DNA from: Phragmites australis
Lineage: Eukaryota > Streptophyta > Magnoliopsida > Poales > Poaceae
Assembly (NCBI RefSeq): GCF_958298935.1
Contig: NC_084936.1
Span: 9,121,501 to 9,185,500 of the forward strand
DNA length: 64,000 nucleotides
Direction of reading: 5' to 3'
Each line of letters begins with the position of its first letter. Positions within the stretch are counted from its first letter, which is position 1. The notes beneath the pieces were generated by a model, which saw only the letters and a program-made list of their open reading frames with translations, made no database searches and was not told where the DNA came from. This document shows, one piece after another, positions 12,181-23,395 of the stretch. Made by a program: the position numbers and the translations under genes.

Positions 12181-13567
12181 TGTCGGAGGGTGAACTCCTC
12201 AAGCGGGGGATCTGGAGGGACCCCCTTTGAGATTCGGCCGGGGGGATGATTCTGAATCCGCTTCGCAGGTGAAATAAATGAGAGTAATGAGATGCGGGTG
12301 GAGGTGGAATGATCGGATGCAGGAAGTAGTAAATACTCTGGGGATTTTTAGACAGGTTCGGGCTGCACTTGGCGTAACACCCTACGCCTGTGTGTTTGTT
12401 ATAAATGCTCTGAGAATATTTCTCTGAGTATCAGAGGGTTACAAGAATATTTGTCTAGTCTAGAGCTTCGTGCTCCTTGTTCTTCGGTGCTCGTCGTTCA
12501 TTGTCTTGATCTCAACCGAACTCCGACTTGAACTTACTTCAACCTGTCTTTCTTCGGGGAGCCCGCCCAGCTTATATACCCGCCGGGGCGATAGCGTGCC
12601 CAGAAAGGATGGCGCGAGTTCCAAGGCGCCATAAATGGAAAGCAACCATCATGGACTGCTACGCGAGATCACGGGGAGGGTTGAAAATGCGCTCCCATCC
12701 GGTCTTGTTCGTCATCATGCTGTTTTTCAACGGGCGCCACGCGGAGGGCCCACCGGGCAACCACCGAGCAGCCTGGCATGCCCGCCCGGTCAGAGCAGGT
12801 CTGACACAGCAGGGCGGCAGGCGGGGTGCCTTGAGCTCTACGACGTTATCCCAAGGCGTGCCGCATGACACGCGATGGGACCCGTGCATTAAATGTCCCC
12901 ACGCCTCCCCGCCAGGCCGTGGCAGGGGCTGACAGCAAGCGTGGGGGAGCAGTTGAAAATGACAGGCCACGCGCCCTCTTAAATGCAGCATCAGGCCTCT
13001 CACCAGTTGACACCTCACCGCTGGGCCTCTGTGGAGACCATCGGCGAAGGACTTATCAGGCCCTCGGGGAACCGAGTGCTCGGGGGCAACTGTTCGTAAC
13101 CCCGAGCACTCTCTCCCGGATATGCCCTTTCTTGGTCCTCAGGGAACCGAGTTCTCGGGGGCCACTGTTCATGGCCCCGAGCACTCTCTCCCAGAACTGA
13201 CTGTTCGGGTCCTCGGGGAACCGAGTGCTCGGGGGCCGCTGTTCACGGCCCCGAGTACTCTCTCCCAGAACTGACTTCCCTTGGGTCCTCGAGGGACTCG
13301 AGTGATTGGCTTTTCTTGTCGTCGGGGGACTTGGGTGCTTGGGGGCCACTGTTCGCAGTCCCGAGCACTCTCTTCCCGGTACTTGGTCTTCTCGGGTCAT
13401 CAGAGAACTCAGATACTCGGGGACCACTATTCATGGCCCCAAGCACCCTCTCCCGGAACTTGGTCTTCTCGTACCTCGGGGAGATAACCCCCGCGGGAGG
13501 TCGCCACGTGGCACTCTGCTGTTCTGGCCTCGGGGCTCGGGGACCCCTGGTTCCTGTGTTGCCGACA
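12181..13567 (+). mobile_element. Solo LTR nested in the right LTR of copia 1
   Basis: 1387 bp beginning tgtcggagggtgaactcc and ending ttgccgaca, with tgtcgg/ccgaca inverted ends. Perfect 5-bp duplications atctc lie at 12176-12180 and 13568-13572, and the left LTR of the host copia has a single uninterrupted copy of the site. It contains no coding sequence. A TATA-like cttatatacc lies at about 12570. GC content is far above the host LTR. A gypsy-type source element is probable but cannot be named from sequence alone. Confidence 0.9.
13055..13500 (+). repeat. about 75-bp imperfect tandem repeats in the solo LTR
   Basis: Units with cctcggggaaccgagtgctc, then a tgttc...ggccc spacer, then cgagcactctctccc recur at about 13061, 13137, 13212, 13323 and 13395. 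Each unit holds an inverted pair (gagtgctcggg / cccgagcactc), so the array can fold. Confidence 0.8.
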
Positions 13568-14099
13568 ATCTCCTTCTATTGGTTCCCTTACTTTGTTGTA
13601 AGTTTTTCCTTTTTATTGTGATTTTTATTTTCGGTTGAAGGCTGAAATTTTTCAACCTTGTGAAGTTCTTTTCCGTGTTGCTAGAGGCATAAAATTCACT
13701 CTCAGAATTGGTCTTGAATTCCCATGACTTTAGACCATAAACTTGGAGAATATTTTCTTCTAGTGATCTTCCTTTTGGAGCAAAGTGTTCTTCCTTCAAG
13801 TTGCAACATTTTTGTGCCTATGACTCATGGAATGAGTTTCAATAGAATCTAGTGTTTATCTACATCCACTAGAGTCAACCTTTCTTTGAGAATATTTTTT
13901 CTCAGTATGTCTTTCTTAAGTTGTTGTTTCCATTCTTGATTTTGAAGTACGTTGGGTGACAAAATATGAGAAGACCATCAATTAAATTTGTGAGACACCT
14001 ATTCACCCCCTCTAGTCACCTTCTCGGTCCTACACGAATAGAGGACAGAGAGGAGATGACAGAGAGGCAAGAGAGAGGAGAGGACAGAGAGGAGAGAGA

Positions 14100-14390
14100 G
14101 AGAGACGTAGGAGAGAGAAGAGAGGCAAAACACTGCCGGCTCAAGGATTCAGCCGGTAGTGATTTCACGATATCATTGCCGTCCAAAACTATCAAACGAC
14201 AGTGATACCTTACCAAGGCATCACTGCTGGCTCAAGTCTTTAGCTGGTAGTGATAATCCCCTTCACTGTCGGTTCCCCGAGCTGGTAGTGATAGTTGAGG
14301 ACTATCACTGCCCGTTGTCTACTGCTAGCTCCAAAACCGATAGTGAAGGTGGTTTTGGAGCCGACAGTGATAACACTATATGTGGTAGTG
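14100..14390 (+). repeat. CACTA subterminal inverted-repeat array and terminus
   Basis: Several short units of the form cactgccggctc...agccggtagtgat, each a small inverted repeat, run to the terminus tgtggtagtg at 14390. Such arrays are typical transposase-binding subterminal regions in CACTA elements. Related units lie at 56119-56355. Confidence 0.75.
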
Positions 14391-15261
14391 TCTAATTTGC
14401 TCTCGTTTGATTGCTCGTGATCCTATTAATGTCAGAAAGAGAAACATGCTTGTGATAATTATGCACATCTTGTCTCTAATGGTTCCTTTGGAAGAGTATA
14501 AGATAAAATATCACAGATGGTTCGGACAGTGAACCGTCTGGGATAAGATAATTCGTAGTTTCAAGTTTGAAACTCATCTTCAAAAATTCATAGTTTTTTC
14601 ATACAGAGTCGGATGGAGAGAAAATTATATAAAAATTGTAGCTCACAATGAAATCTACGATATTATAGTTGATATTTTTTTATTTGAAGATATCAAGGTA
14701 CCCAAATCTAGTTTACAATTAATTTGGCATCCATAACTTATCAGGCTCAACTCCTTCCTTGTGGCTCACTCATGAGGGTACATAGCACTCCTAAAATACA
14801 TGAAAAAAAGATAACACTAGTAATAACATGGTGAAAGAGTATATATGCAATGCTTCAATATAAAAAATGATTAACATGTTGTAGACATGAAATGTACTCA
14901 TCCATAACTTATCGGGCACCAATTCATATAATAAAAAATCTAAATTTATCTGAAAAACTAGATTAAAGCTAGCCATTTTTATTACTACATAATTAAACCA
15001 GGATCTATATTTTGAGCATCATATATACCTGGTACAATTAATTCTAAATCATTGTAAAAAAATCTAGATATAGATATAGTTGATCTCTCAAGACCAAATT
15101 CAAATCAAACCTAGATCATCTAGTCATCTAATACCTAGAACAATTATATATCATCATGAACAAAATCTAGATCTAGCTAGTTCTTCAAACCAAATCTAGA
15201 TCATCTAAATAAAATTAGAATATAATGCTCACTATGAAGTAACAAATTTCAATAAATCTTT
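14391..15261. other. AT-rich non-coding stretch, CACTA-like relic
   Basis: No supported gene. The segment cacagatggttcggacagtg followed by aaccgtctg (about 14511-14540) resembles inverted subterminal units of another CACTA family. Similar cagacagttct...aaactgtc-type units occur at 25190-25290, just past the copia 2 insertion, so both flanks may be one older element. Confidence 0.4.
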
Positions 15262-16916
15262 TGTAGGATAAAGCATACCGACTAGAGGGGGTGAATAGAT
15301 GGTTTTAAAAACTAATTGCTAAGCGATCAAGAAAACTTACGAAAACAAACTAAGGATCACTAGAGCAATAATTAGAACAACTAATAGATATGCTGAGGTT
15401 TGCAAACCTAGGGTGACATGCAACAATTTATAATCTAGGAAGATAAATTACTTGATATAAATTGCAGGAAGGTAAATATCTCAACAATAAATTAAATAGC
15501 TCAAGGATGACACAAGAGATTTTCTTGTGGTATCGGTGATTTGCCGATCACCCCTAATCCACATTGAGGTGAGTTCAAGCTTCAAACCGCTTCTCTATCA
15601 AGTATTCAATTCTCACACGAGAAATGGCTCATACCGAGCAACTTGACCTTAAGCTGGAATTGAACAAGAACTACTCAAAACCTCGATTCCACTAGCTAAG
15701 CACTTTACCGCTCCAGCAAGGCGTGCTCAAACCTCTCACAATCACCACCGCGGCTCCTTCACAATCTTCCTTGAAGGGCTCGACGGTGCCACAACCGCCA
15801 AGCCATCTAGGAGGCGGCAAAGTCCAAGAGTAATAAGTCAATGATGCTTGCTTGAAGGATCACAAGTGCCTAATTGCTCAAATTCTTTAAAATTATGCAC
15901 TAGTTGCTTTCAACCTCTCAAAGATGCAATCACTAAGTCAATGGAGAGGGAGAGCGAGGGCAAGAGCTCAAGGTGTTGTATTTATGTGCTAGAGTCAAGA
16001 GAGACATTCAATGAACCAGCCATGCCATTATTTATACCCTTCTACATAAAAACTGACCGTTACTGTGATTCTGACAGTTCTGCGCAAGTGGCGGTCAGAC
16101 CGGAGCACAAATGGCGATCAGACCGCACCTGTAGAACGGCTACAAATAACGGTTGAATTTAATTCTGACACAAGCTGGCAGTCAGACCGCCGCCCTTCTC
16201 GGTCAGACCACCAACACAAAAACCTTCTATATGCACACGGTTGGACTGGCAAGAAACCGACGGTCAAACTGCCACAATCTTGGCGGTCAGACCGGCTGAC
16301 CCCGCAGTCAAACCGCTCACCGAGCAGAAGAGTTCCAAAGCCTCTGTTCCTTGGCGGTTAGACTGTGAGACAAGCCAGTTAGACCGAGCAAGAGAACAAA
16401 CTTAAAAGCCACCGAAGTTATACAGCGGTCAGACCGCCCGAAGGTCCGTCAGACCGCCACTCTCAAGAAAGAGTAAGACTGCTCTGATTCATATACAGCG
16501 GTCAGACGGCCGCCTGGATCGGTAAGATCGCCAACACTCAGAAGCTCCCAAGGGCAGTCTTTTCGACGGATTTTCTTAAACTATAATTTTCAACTCTATA
16601 TGAAATGCAAGTTTGAGTAATTTCGGCACCACATAATCCTTAAGTAAACACACATCAATCCCTATTAATAGTACGGTATTTATCCTATAAATCCAGTCAA
16701 TTTTCTTCTCTAAACACCTTTGACCGGCAAAAAAAAAAATGCCCTATAGTATACCTTTGCCTTGGGCTAGCCTTTTTCATGATTTCCACTCATTCATCTT
16801 TTAGCCCCACAGCGTCTTTATAGCTAACCTTTTCATAACTCAACCAAACAAGTTAGTCCACAAAGATATATTATCATTAATTACCAAAACCCAAATTAGG
16901 GGCCTAGATGCCTTCA
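15262..16916 (-). repeat. 3' LTR of copia 2
   Basis: On the + strand it runs tgtaggataaagcataccg...gcctagatgccttca. On the minus strand the TATA-like tataaat is at 16030-16036, with a cggtcNgaccg motif array upstream at about 16078-16545. Confidence 0.9.
16078..16545 (-). promoter_or_regulatory. U3 array of cggtcNgaccg near-palindromes, 3' LTR
   Basis: About a dozen copies or near-copies of cggtcagaccg (a palindrome except for its centre base) are spread over about 470 bp directly upstream, in minus-strand sense, of the LTR TATA box. Spacing is irregular, about 20-60 bp. The position suggests transcription-factor or silencing-related cis-elements. Function is inferred. Confidence 0.7.
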
Positions 16917-16927
16917 ATCTCCCCCTT
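16917..16927 (-). other. Polypurine tract of copia 2
   Basis: Minus-strand aagggggagat lies next to the TG start of the 3' LTR. It is the same tract as in copia 1. Confidence 0.85.
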
Positions 16928-17449
16928 TTTGGTATTTGAGGACAATAACTCAAAGAAGTGATATGAATAAGATTTTGAGCCCACTTTTAGCACAAGGCAT
17001 AAAGAAGACTCGATGATGATTTTTTATAGCAAGATTTTCAAGAGAATAAATTTTGAAAGAAAATCATGCTACAAAAAACTCATGTTAAGGTAAGCTCCCC
17101 CTACACATGTGCCCATAAGATTAAAGAAAAGATAAATGGCACAAGATAGAGATTTTAATAAAATTTTGGTGGAGTTTACCTTGCTTTCTTGGATCCAAGG
17201 AAGAGAATATAATCAAGGATATTTCCAATACAAACATATCATTTCAACTCATTCTCCTCGAGATATCCAACAAAGTTAGAATGTATGATCACAAGAATTA
17301 AACATAGTTCAATAATTAAACATATTTCAACATGGTACTAATGCAAAAAAAAATAAAGAACTACATAGTTCATCATGCAACCAAAATAAAACACTTCACA
17401 CTTCTTCCAACACTTCTTCTCCCCCTTTGGCATCAAATACCAAAAAGGT

Positions 17450-18960
17450 CTACTCATCCTGTGGAGGAGGTGGAGGAGGTCTAGGATAGACATTATAAAA
17501 GTGCTCGGATAAGCTGTCAAAGCGGCTAGAGAGGGTGTCAAACTGATGCTGCAGATTCTGCTGTCCAAGAGATATGTTGTTAAACATGTCAGTCAACTCT
17601 TGGTTCTGAGCGTTCAACGCTGCAATATCTTCACGAGCAAGAGCAATAGCATTCTGAGTAGCATTAATGATTTGCTGATAGAAAGACTGGGGCGGATTAG
17701 CCTGAAAAGAGGCAAACTGCTGCCGAATGCTTTGCTGGATGTTGTGCTGAATGGAGGCCATATATGGATCAAAAAACCCTGCCGGAGGTACCCACTGAGG
17801 GGGAACTGGTTCTGGAGTAGGCTGAGGTGGAGGAACATAGTGCTGAGGCTCATCATGTTGTCCTCCCTGAGCTGCATCCTGACCTCTACGCAGAATACTT
17901 GGGTTTACTTTGAAAGGCCGATATCCCAAATGCTTACAATCACACGAAGATCTCCGAAACTTTGTCTTCATAAGAATAAGGGACATAATGTATGGAGCAT
18001 AATAAAGATTCGAAGTTATGCTCACCGTGATATCATCAATGGCTTTGAGCATAAACCTGATCACGTTAATCTTTCTCCTGTTCATGATATGGTTAATGAT
18101 ATTTCAATAAAGGTCCCTAATAGCATCACTGTTACCACTCTTTGGAGCAAAGGTGGCTCTTGTAATTTTGTTGATTGTAGCAGGGAGCACCTTTAAGCCT
18201 GTAACTGTCCCAAGAGTGACTTTAGGGTCAACCCCCATTGGTTCATAAAAGGCACTCCAAACTTCCTCTGCCAAGCATTCTTCATTATTGATATCGATAG
18301 TGTCATAGATAGTATCAAAGGAATTCTGATGGCATGAGCAAAATCCCTGAATGAAGCTTCATATCTCCTAGATCCAGTCATCCACTCAAATTTTTAAGAA
18401 TTGTGAGATATCTCAACAGTAGCATAGAACTGTCGAATGGCTGTTGCATTCCAATCACACTTGAAATTGACAAACTCATAAAGGCCTAGCTCTTGAAAGA
18501 TATTAGTTAAGACAGTCATGGTAGGTTGATTTCTCACATAATCCCAATCAATCCATTTGTGATCAAATACGTTCTTGCGCAGGAGATGGCCATAAAAAGC
18601 AACTTGTTGTGTCATGGTATAAAAATGAGGTAAAGTTGCATCAATATCAAGACCATACTGATATGTATTTTGGGCCTTAGTATATTCAATTGAATTCCAA
18701 TTTTTCTTATGCCCAACATAAGCTTGATAGTTTATCTCAATATCCTCATCACTAGCATCATCCATATCGAAATCAACATTACCCGCATAGGATGAAGCTT
18801 CCTCACCAATATCTTGTGATGGCACCCAATCAGAATCACCATGATCACCTTCTAACCCTGAATCTGCCAATCTTCTTTTACCCTTTCCCCGACCATCCAA
18901 CAGTCTTTTCATCTTCCTTCCAAGACCACTTCCTCCTTCACTGATCATATAATATATCAC
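17450..18960 (-). pseudogene. Extra ORF after pol in copia 2 (third ORF)
   Basis: Three minus-strand open pieces (18394-18960, 18193-18381, 17450-18085) read in order as one product. An acidic N-terminal region follows a basic KMKRLLDG stretch. Next comes a conserved-looking block with FQELGLYEFVNFKCDWNAT and IRQFYATVEI, then MTGSRRYEASF. A Pro/Gln-rich C-terminal part with heptad-like Leu/Ile spacing ends the product. Similar proteins accompany grass retroelements at the place where an envelope-like ORF is expected. I see no clear signal peptide or membrane anchor. An AG splice acceptor (gatcag) near the start suggests the mRNA may be spliced. Broken by frameshifts and a stop. Function unknown. 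Confidence 0.6.
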
Positions 18961-19024
18961 AATGCATTAATTAAAGTAAAAGATTGATACAAGATGAAAA
19001 ACAAAGAAAATCTGGCTCTGCTAC

Positions 19025-19567
19025 CGCTAGCGGTCAGACCAATGAAGGCCGCGGTCAGATCGCCAGCAGGCAGGCAGCCCTCCTTTGATCGATTTTGATG
19101 AATATTTAAGGCAAATTGAATTTCCATCCCACCAAACCTTGAGAATAGCATAATAGAGATGCTAGCAACAAATTCCAATAGAGTTCATCTCAAATCCATG
19201 CCTCAAATTATAGATCACACCCTTCAAACCCTAAGCACTAAAAGCCTTGAAAAAGATGGTAAAAAGGGTAAGGATCCAAAGATTACCGAGAGACCATGAG
19301 AGAGGAATCTGCGGTGAGACCGGAGAAACTCTCGAATCGACCTGGGACTAAAGATTTTGTCTTCCTTGAGTTTCCTACCGAGAGCACGTTTGTGTGGAGA
19401 GAGAAAAAGAAGATGCTTGGTGGAAGAAAGATAAGGTGGACCTGGACAAAACCTTTGGTGGCGGTTAGACCGGGACACAGGACGGTCCGACTGCCAAAGT
19501 TCAGAGACACCAAACCTCTTTGTATAGATCGGCGGTTAGACCAGAGAGAGAGTTGCGGTCAGACCGC
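19025..19567 (-). promoter_or_regulatory. Internal copy of the cggtcNgaccg array before the third ORF
   Basis: About seven copies or variants of the LTR U3 motif (for example gcggtcagaccaat, gcggtgagaccgg, gcggttagaccgg) lie between the end of pol and the third ORF. On the minus strand the array is followed by leader-like sequence (cttagggtttgaagg near 19225) and then the ORF. This resembles a second promoter region. Inference only. Confidence 0.45.
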
Positions 19568-19825
19568 TAGAACATGAGCTTTTTGATCTTTTGGGGATTG
19601 AGCTTTAAAGAGAGATGCGAGATAATATATGATCTTTTGAGATGGAAAAAGAGAAAGAAACATATGTAACAAGTCATAACCAAGATTATTGAAATATAAA
19701 CTTGAATTTAAATATGAAACAAATTACATATTCAAAAAGAAATAAACATGAAAAAGATGAGCATGTAAAGCATTGAGAACAAATGCTAGATCATGAAAAT
19801 GCATAAACATCACGTGTCTAATGTT

Positions 19826-20330
19826 TCAACCAACATTTGAGAAGTCGATGACATTAAGCTCATTTCTCAATTTGCAAAAATGACTCTCATCTAAGGGTTT
19901 GGTGAAGATATCCGCTAGTTGGTCTTCGGTCCGAACACTATCTATTAGGATATCGCATTTTCTTACATGATCTCTAAGGAAGTGATGGCGAATATCTATA
20001 TGATTGGTTCTAGAGTGTTGGACCGGATTTGTGGCTATTTTCACGACACTCTCGTTGTCACACAAAAGAGGCACTATTTTGAAAACAACACCATAATCTA
20101 GCAAAGTTTGTCTCATCCAAAGCAATTGAGCACAACAACTATCCGCGGAAACATATTCAACTTCGGCGGTAAAAAGTACTACGGAGTTTTGTTTCTTGGA
20201 TGATCATGAAACTAGAGATCTACCAAGAAATTGGCAACTACCGGAGGTGCTTTTCCTATCAACTTTGCAACCCGCATAATCGGAATTCGAATATCCGATT
20301 AGCTCAAACTTAGCACCTTTAGGATCCAAA
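19826..20330 (-). pseudogene. copia 2 RNase H
   Basis: Minus-strand motifs GYSNSDYAGCKVDRKSTSG, then a TGA where Trp is usual, SSKKQNSV, TAEVEYVSADSCCAQ, LLCDNESVVKIATNP, HSRTNHIDIRHHFLRDH and DIFTKPLDE identify the copia RNase H. Broken by the stop and frame changes. Confidence 0.85.
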
Positions 20331-21190
20331 GCCCTATACTATGAGAGAATTTTAAATACCTCAAAATACGCTTAACGGCCATCAAATGACATTCTTTGGG
20401 ATATGCTTGAAACCTTACACACATGCATATACTAAACATGATATCGGGCCTAAATGCGGTAAGATAAAGCAAGCTACCTATCATAGATCTATAAAACTTT
20501 AAATCTACTGGTTTACCTCCCTCATCAAGATCAAGATGACCATTTATTCCCATAGGAGTCTTGATAGGCTTTGCATCTTCCATACCAAACTTTTTCAATA
20601 AGTCCTTCAAATACTTTGATTGGCTAATAAAAGCTCCATCTTTGAGTTGCTTGATTTGAAGTCCGAGAAAGAAACTCAATTCACCAATCATAGACATTTC
20701 GAATTCCCTAGACATCATTTCTCCAAATTCCTCACAAAATCCTTATTAGTAGATCCAAAAATGATGTCATCAACATAAATTTGAAAAACAAAGAAATCAT
20801 TCCCAATAGAATTAGTGAACAAAGTAGTATCAACTTTCCCAATTTTAAATCCCTTTGAAACAAGAAAATCTCTAAGTCTCTCATACCACGTATGTGGGGC
20901 TTGTTTAAGGCCATAGAGAGTTTAGAGAGTTTATACACATGATTGGGCCTCTTAGGATCTTCAAAACCGGGAGGTTGTTCAACAAAGACAAGTTCACTAA
21001 TTCTACCATTTATAAATGTACTTTTCATATCTATTTGATATAACTTGATATTATAAGATGAAGCAAAAGCAAGCAAGATTCTAATAGCCTCAAGTCTAGC
21101 TATGGGAGCAAAAGTTTCACCGAAATCCAAACCTTCGACTTGAGTATATCCTTATGCAATCAATCTTGCTTTGTTCCTTACAACAATTCT
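20299..21190 (-). pseudogene. copia 2 reverse transcriptase
   Basis: Minus-strand fragments give the copia RT: GETFAPIARLEAIRILLAFAS, KLYQIDMKSTFING, FVEQPPGFEDP, then after frameshifts FEMSMIGELSFFLGLQI and FISQSKYLKDLLKKFGM. The YVDDIIFG-type catalytic box is disrupted by a frame change near 20770. Confidence 0.85.
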
Positions 21191-21689
21191 ATCTTTATCT
21201 TGCTTATTTTGAAAAACTCATTTTGTGCCAATAACATTATGATCTCTTGGTCTTTCCACCAATTCCCATACATCATTGCGGGTGAAATTATTTAACTCTT
21301 TATGCATTGTATTTACCCAATGCGGATCATTTAGTGCTTCTTCTGCATGATTAGGTTCAATAGAAGATACAAAAGAATAGTGTTCACAAAATGAAGTAAT
21401 ACGAGAACGAGTTTGAACACCCTTAATTGATCAATGGGATGGTCATTGGCAATGGTATGATGAACTATTGGATGAGCTATTGGTTCTTGTGATGAATTTG
21501 ATGAAGTGGTAGCTTGTTGTAATTGATCATCCATATCTTCTATATTTTGAGCTTGAGCTTGATCATTTGTAGTGGAAGAAGATGGAATAGCTTGAATAGA
21601 GATAGATGGATCATCCTCTAGCTCATCTTCCTCTTTTGGTTTGATGTCACCTATTTACATATTTTTGATGGCGCACCTCAAGCCTTCAT

Positions 21690-22800
21690 TACCTACATCA
21701 TCCAAATTTTCTTGCTCTTCTTAAGAGCCATTAGTTTCATCAAACTCAACATCATGTGCCTCTTCAACCAAACTAGAATCTTGGTTGTAGACACGATAAG
21801 CTTTATTATTAGAAGAATAACCAAGTAAGAAACCTTTATCACATTATCTTTGAAATTTTGATAAACGTGTACCTTTCTTGAGAATATAGCATTTGCATCT
21901 AAATACCCGAAAATATGAAATATTTGGCTTTCTTCCAATAAGAAATTCATATGGAGTCATCTTCAATAGACGATGACAATATCATCTATTTGATGAATGG
22001 CAAGCGGTATTAATAGCTTTGGCCCAAGAATTGTCCGAAACATTATATTCCGAAAGCATTGATCTTGCCATATCAATAAGAGTTTGATTCTTCCTTTCTA
22101 CTACTTATTTTGCTCCAGAGTGTATTTAGCAAAGAATTCATGTTTGATACCATTTTCATCACAAAAATTCTCAACCTTTGTGTTCTTGAATTCGGAGCCA
22201 TTATCATTTCTCACTTTCTTGACCTTGAACTCAAACTCATTTTCAGCCCTTTTAGCAAAACTTTTGAAAGTATTAAATACAATAGTCTTGTCATGCAAAA
22301 AGAACCCCCAAGTGTATCTAGTGAAATAATCTATAATGACAAGATAATAGCTATTACCTCTAATACTTAAATATGCAGTGGGACCAAATAAAATCCATGT
22401 GTAATAATTCTAATGGTCTCGAAGTTGATATGGAGCTTTTGTAGGGATGTGAGTTTTCCACTTGCTTTCCAGCTTGACAAGCACTACATAGCTTATCATT
22501 ATCAAATTTCACATCTTTCAATCTTACTACAAGATCATGCTTCAACAAACAATTTAGTTGATTCATACCAACATGGCCAAGCCTTTTATGCTAAAGCCAT
22601 CATTTTGATGTCTTTGTGAATAAGCAAGTGCCAAGGCTTGCATCATTAGAAGAAAAATTAACTAGATAAAGATTACCATATCTAGTGCCTTTGAAAATAA
22701 CATTATTGTGCTTCATGCTAGATATGATTATATCATTTGGAGAAAAAGTGCATGTAAGATCAAGATCACATAATTGAGCAACAAATAACAAATTGAAATT
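21690..22800 (-). pseudogene. copia 2 GAG-pre-integrase and integrase
   Basis: Minus-strand pieces include LCSACQAGKQ, PLELLHMDFI, VRNDNGSEFKN, FCDENGIKHEF and later FGYLDANAIFSRK. This is the zinc-binding plus catalytic-core order of copia integrase. The central region is shortened and frameshifted. Confidence 0.8.
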
Positions 22801-22919
22801 TAAGGATTCAACTAATAAGACATTTGAGATAGCAATTTTATTTAACCCTTTTACATTTCCTTTGCTATTATCTCCAAATGTTATTTTGTCATACTCCTAT
22901 CCATCATTGCTCATATAAG

Positions 22920-23330
22920 AGAACATCTTTTGATTTCCGGTCATGTGTTGGGTGCATCCACTATCTAGCACTCAATGTCCTCCACCGGATTTGTAATTCA
23001 CCTGCAAAACAAAGTCAAGCTCTTTTACGTACCCAAACTTGTTTGGATCCTTGAATGTTAGTCATAAGCGGTCCCAAGCTTGCAAATACGATTAAACTCA
23101 TTAAGATCTAAAGCACTCTAAAGAACATTCATAGCTTGAGCATTAGCAAGAGAAGTTTCCTTATCAACATCGATAAGATTAGTGGGATCAAGAATTATAT
23201 AATCCTTATCCACAATATCCCAAAGCTTACCGCCCATAGCCTTAAGATACACGGTCATTCTAACCTTCCAATAGGCGTAGTTTGACCCCTCAAAGAACGG
23301 AGCTTTCCCCACATTGACATGAGCGTCACT
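22920..23330 (-). pseudogene. copia 2 gag, shortened
   Basis: Minus-strand FFEGSNYAYWKVRMTVYLK and LWDIVDKDY are copia gag (DUF4219/UBN2-type) signatures. The rest of gag and its zinc knuckle are not recognisable. Only about 600 bp separates gag from the pre-integrase region, so there is a large internal deletion including most of gag and protease. Confidence 0.75.
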
Positions 23331-23380
23331 ACCTATAATCCTACTCCGGGATGGTTAAATCTACGATAAAAGGAGTTCTA

Positions 23381-23393
23381 GGCTCTCATACCA
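23381..23393 (-). other. Primer-binding site of copia 2
   Basis: Minus-strand tggtatgagagcc differs from the consensus Met-tRNA site by one base and lies next to the 5' LTR. Confidence 0.8.
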
Positions 23394-23395
23394 CT

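Larger units (their letters stand above)
624..14034 (+). mobile_element. Ty1/copia LTR retrotransposon 1 (degenerate)
   Basis: Two LTRs (624-2555 and 10711-14034) flank a Met-tRNA-type primer-binding site (2558-2570), gag with two zinc knuckles, protease, integrase, reverse transcriptase, RNase H in copia order, and a polypurine tract just before the right LTR. Left LTR length is 1932 bp. The right LTR is 3324 bp, but removing the nested solo LTR plus one 5-bp duplication (1392 bp) leaves exactly 1932 bp. Reading frames contain many stops and frameshifts, and part of RT is deleted, so the copy is dead. Large LTRs and a long gag with a coiled-coil-like region recall the SIRE lineage, but this is not proven. 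Confidence 0.9.
10711..14034 (+). repeat. Right (3') LTR of copia 1, interrupted
   Basis: Begins tgagagaccaagttg and ends ...ggtcctaca. Matches 624-2555 in two blocks, 10711-12180 and 13573-14034, separated by the solo LTR 12181-13567 and its duplicated 5 bp. Confidence 0.9.
1..14390 (+). mobile_element. CACTA element (3' part), split by a copia insertion
   Basis: Sequence 1-623 (Ulp1-like tail, then AT-rich and GA-rich 3' flank) resumes at 14035 with the same GA-rich tract, then subterminal repeats, and ends at 14390 in ...tgtggtagtg. The reverse complement of this end begins CACTACCACATATAG, as expected for a CACTA terminus. The stretch 500-620 closely matches the reverse complement of 56440-56560 in the second CACTA element of this window, which supports one family in opposite orientations. 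The copia element 624-14034 sits between the two halves. I see no convincing 5-bp duplication around it. Confidence 0.7.

Noticed and set aside
12528..13446. Overlapping ORFs on both strands of 100-134 aa in the GC-rich solo LTR
   Set aside because: They are Pro/Arg/Ser-rich and follow tandem repeats inside an LTR. No conserved motif.
619..14039. 5-bp target duplication for copia 1
   Set aside because: Left flank tggag and right flank cgaat do not match. GA-rich flanks make chance similarity likely, so no duplication is claimed.
16078..16545. Clustered repeats as a CRISPR or origin iteron array
   Set aside because: They lie in a retrotransposon U3 region upstream of a TATA box in a eukaryotic genome. 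Cis-regulatory repeats are more likely.
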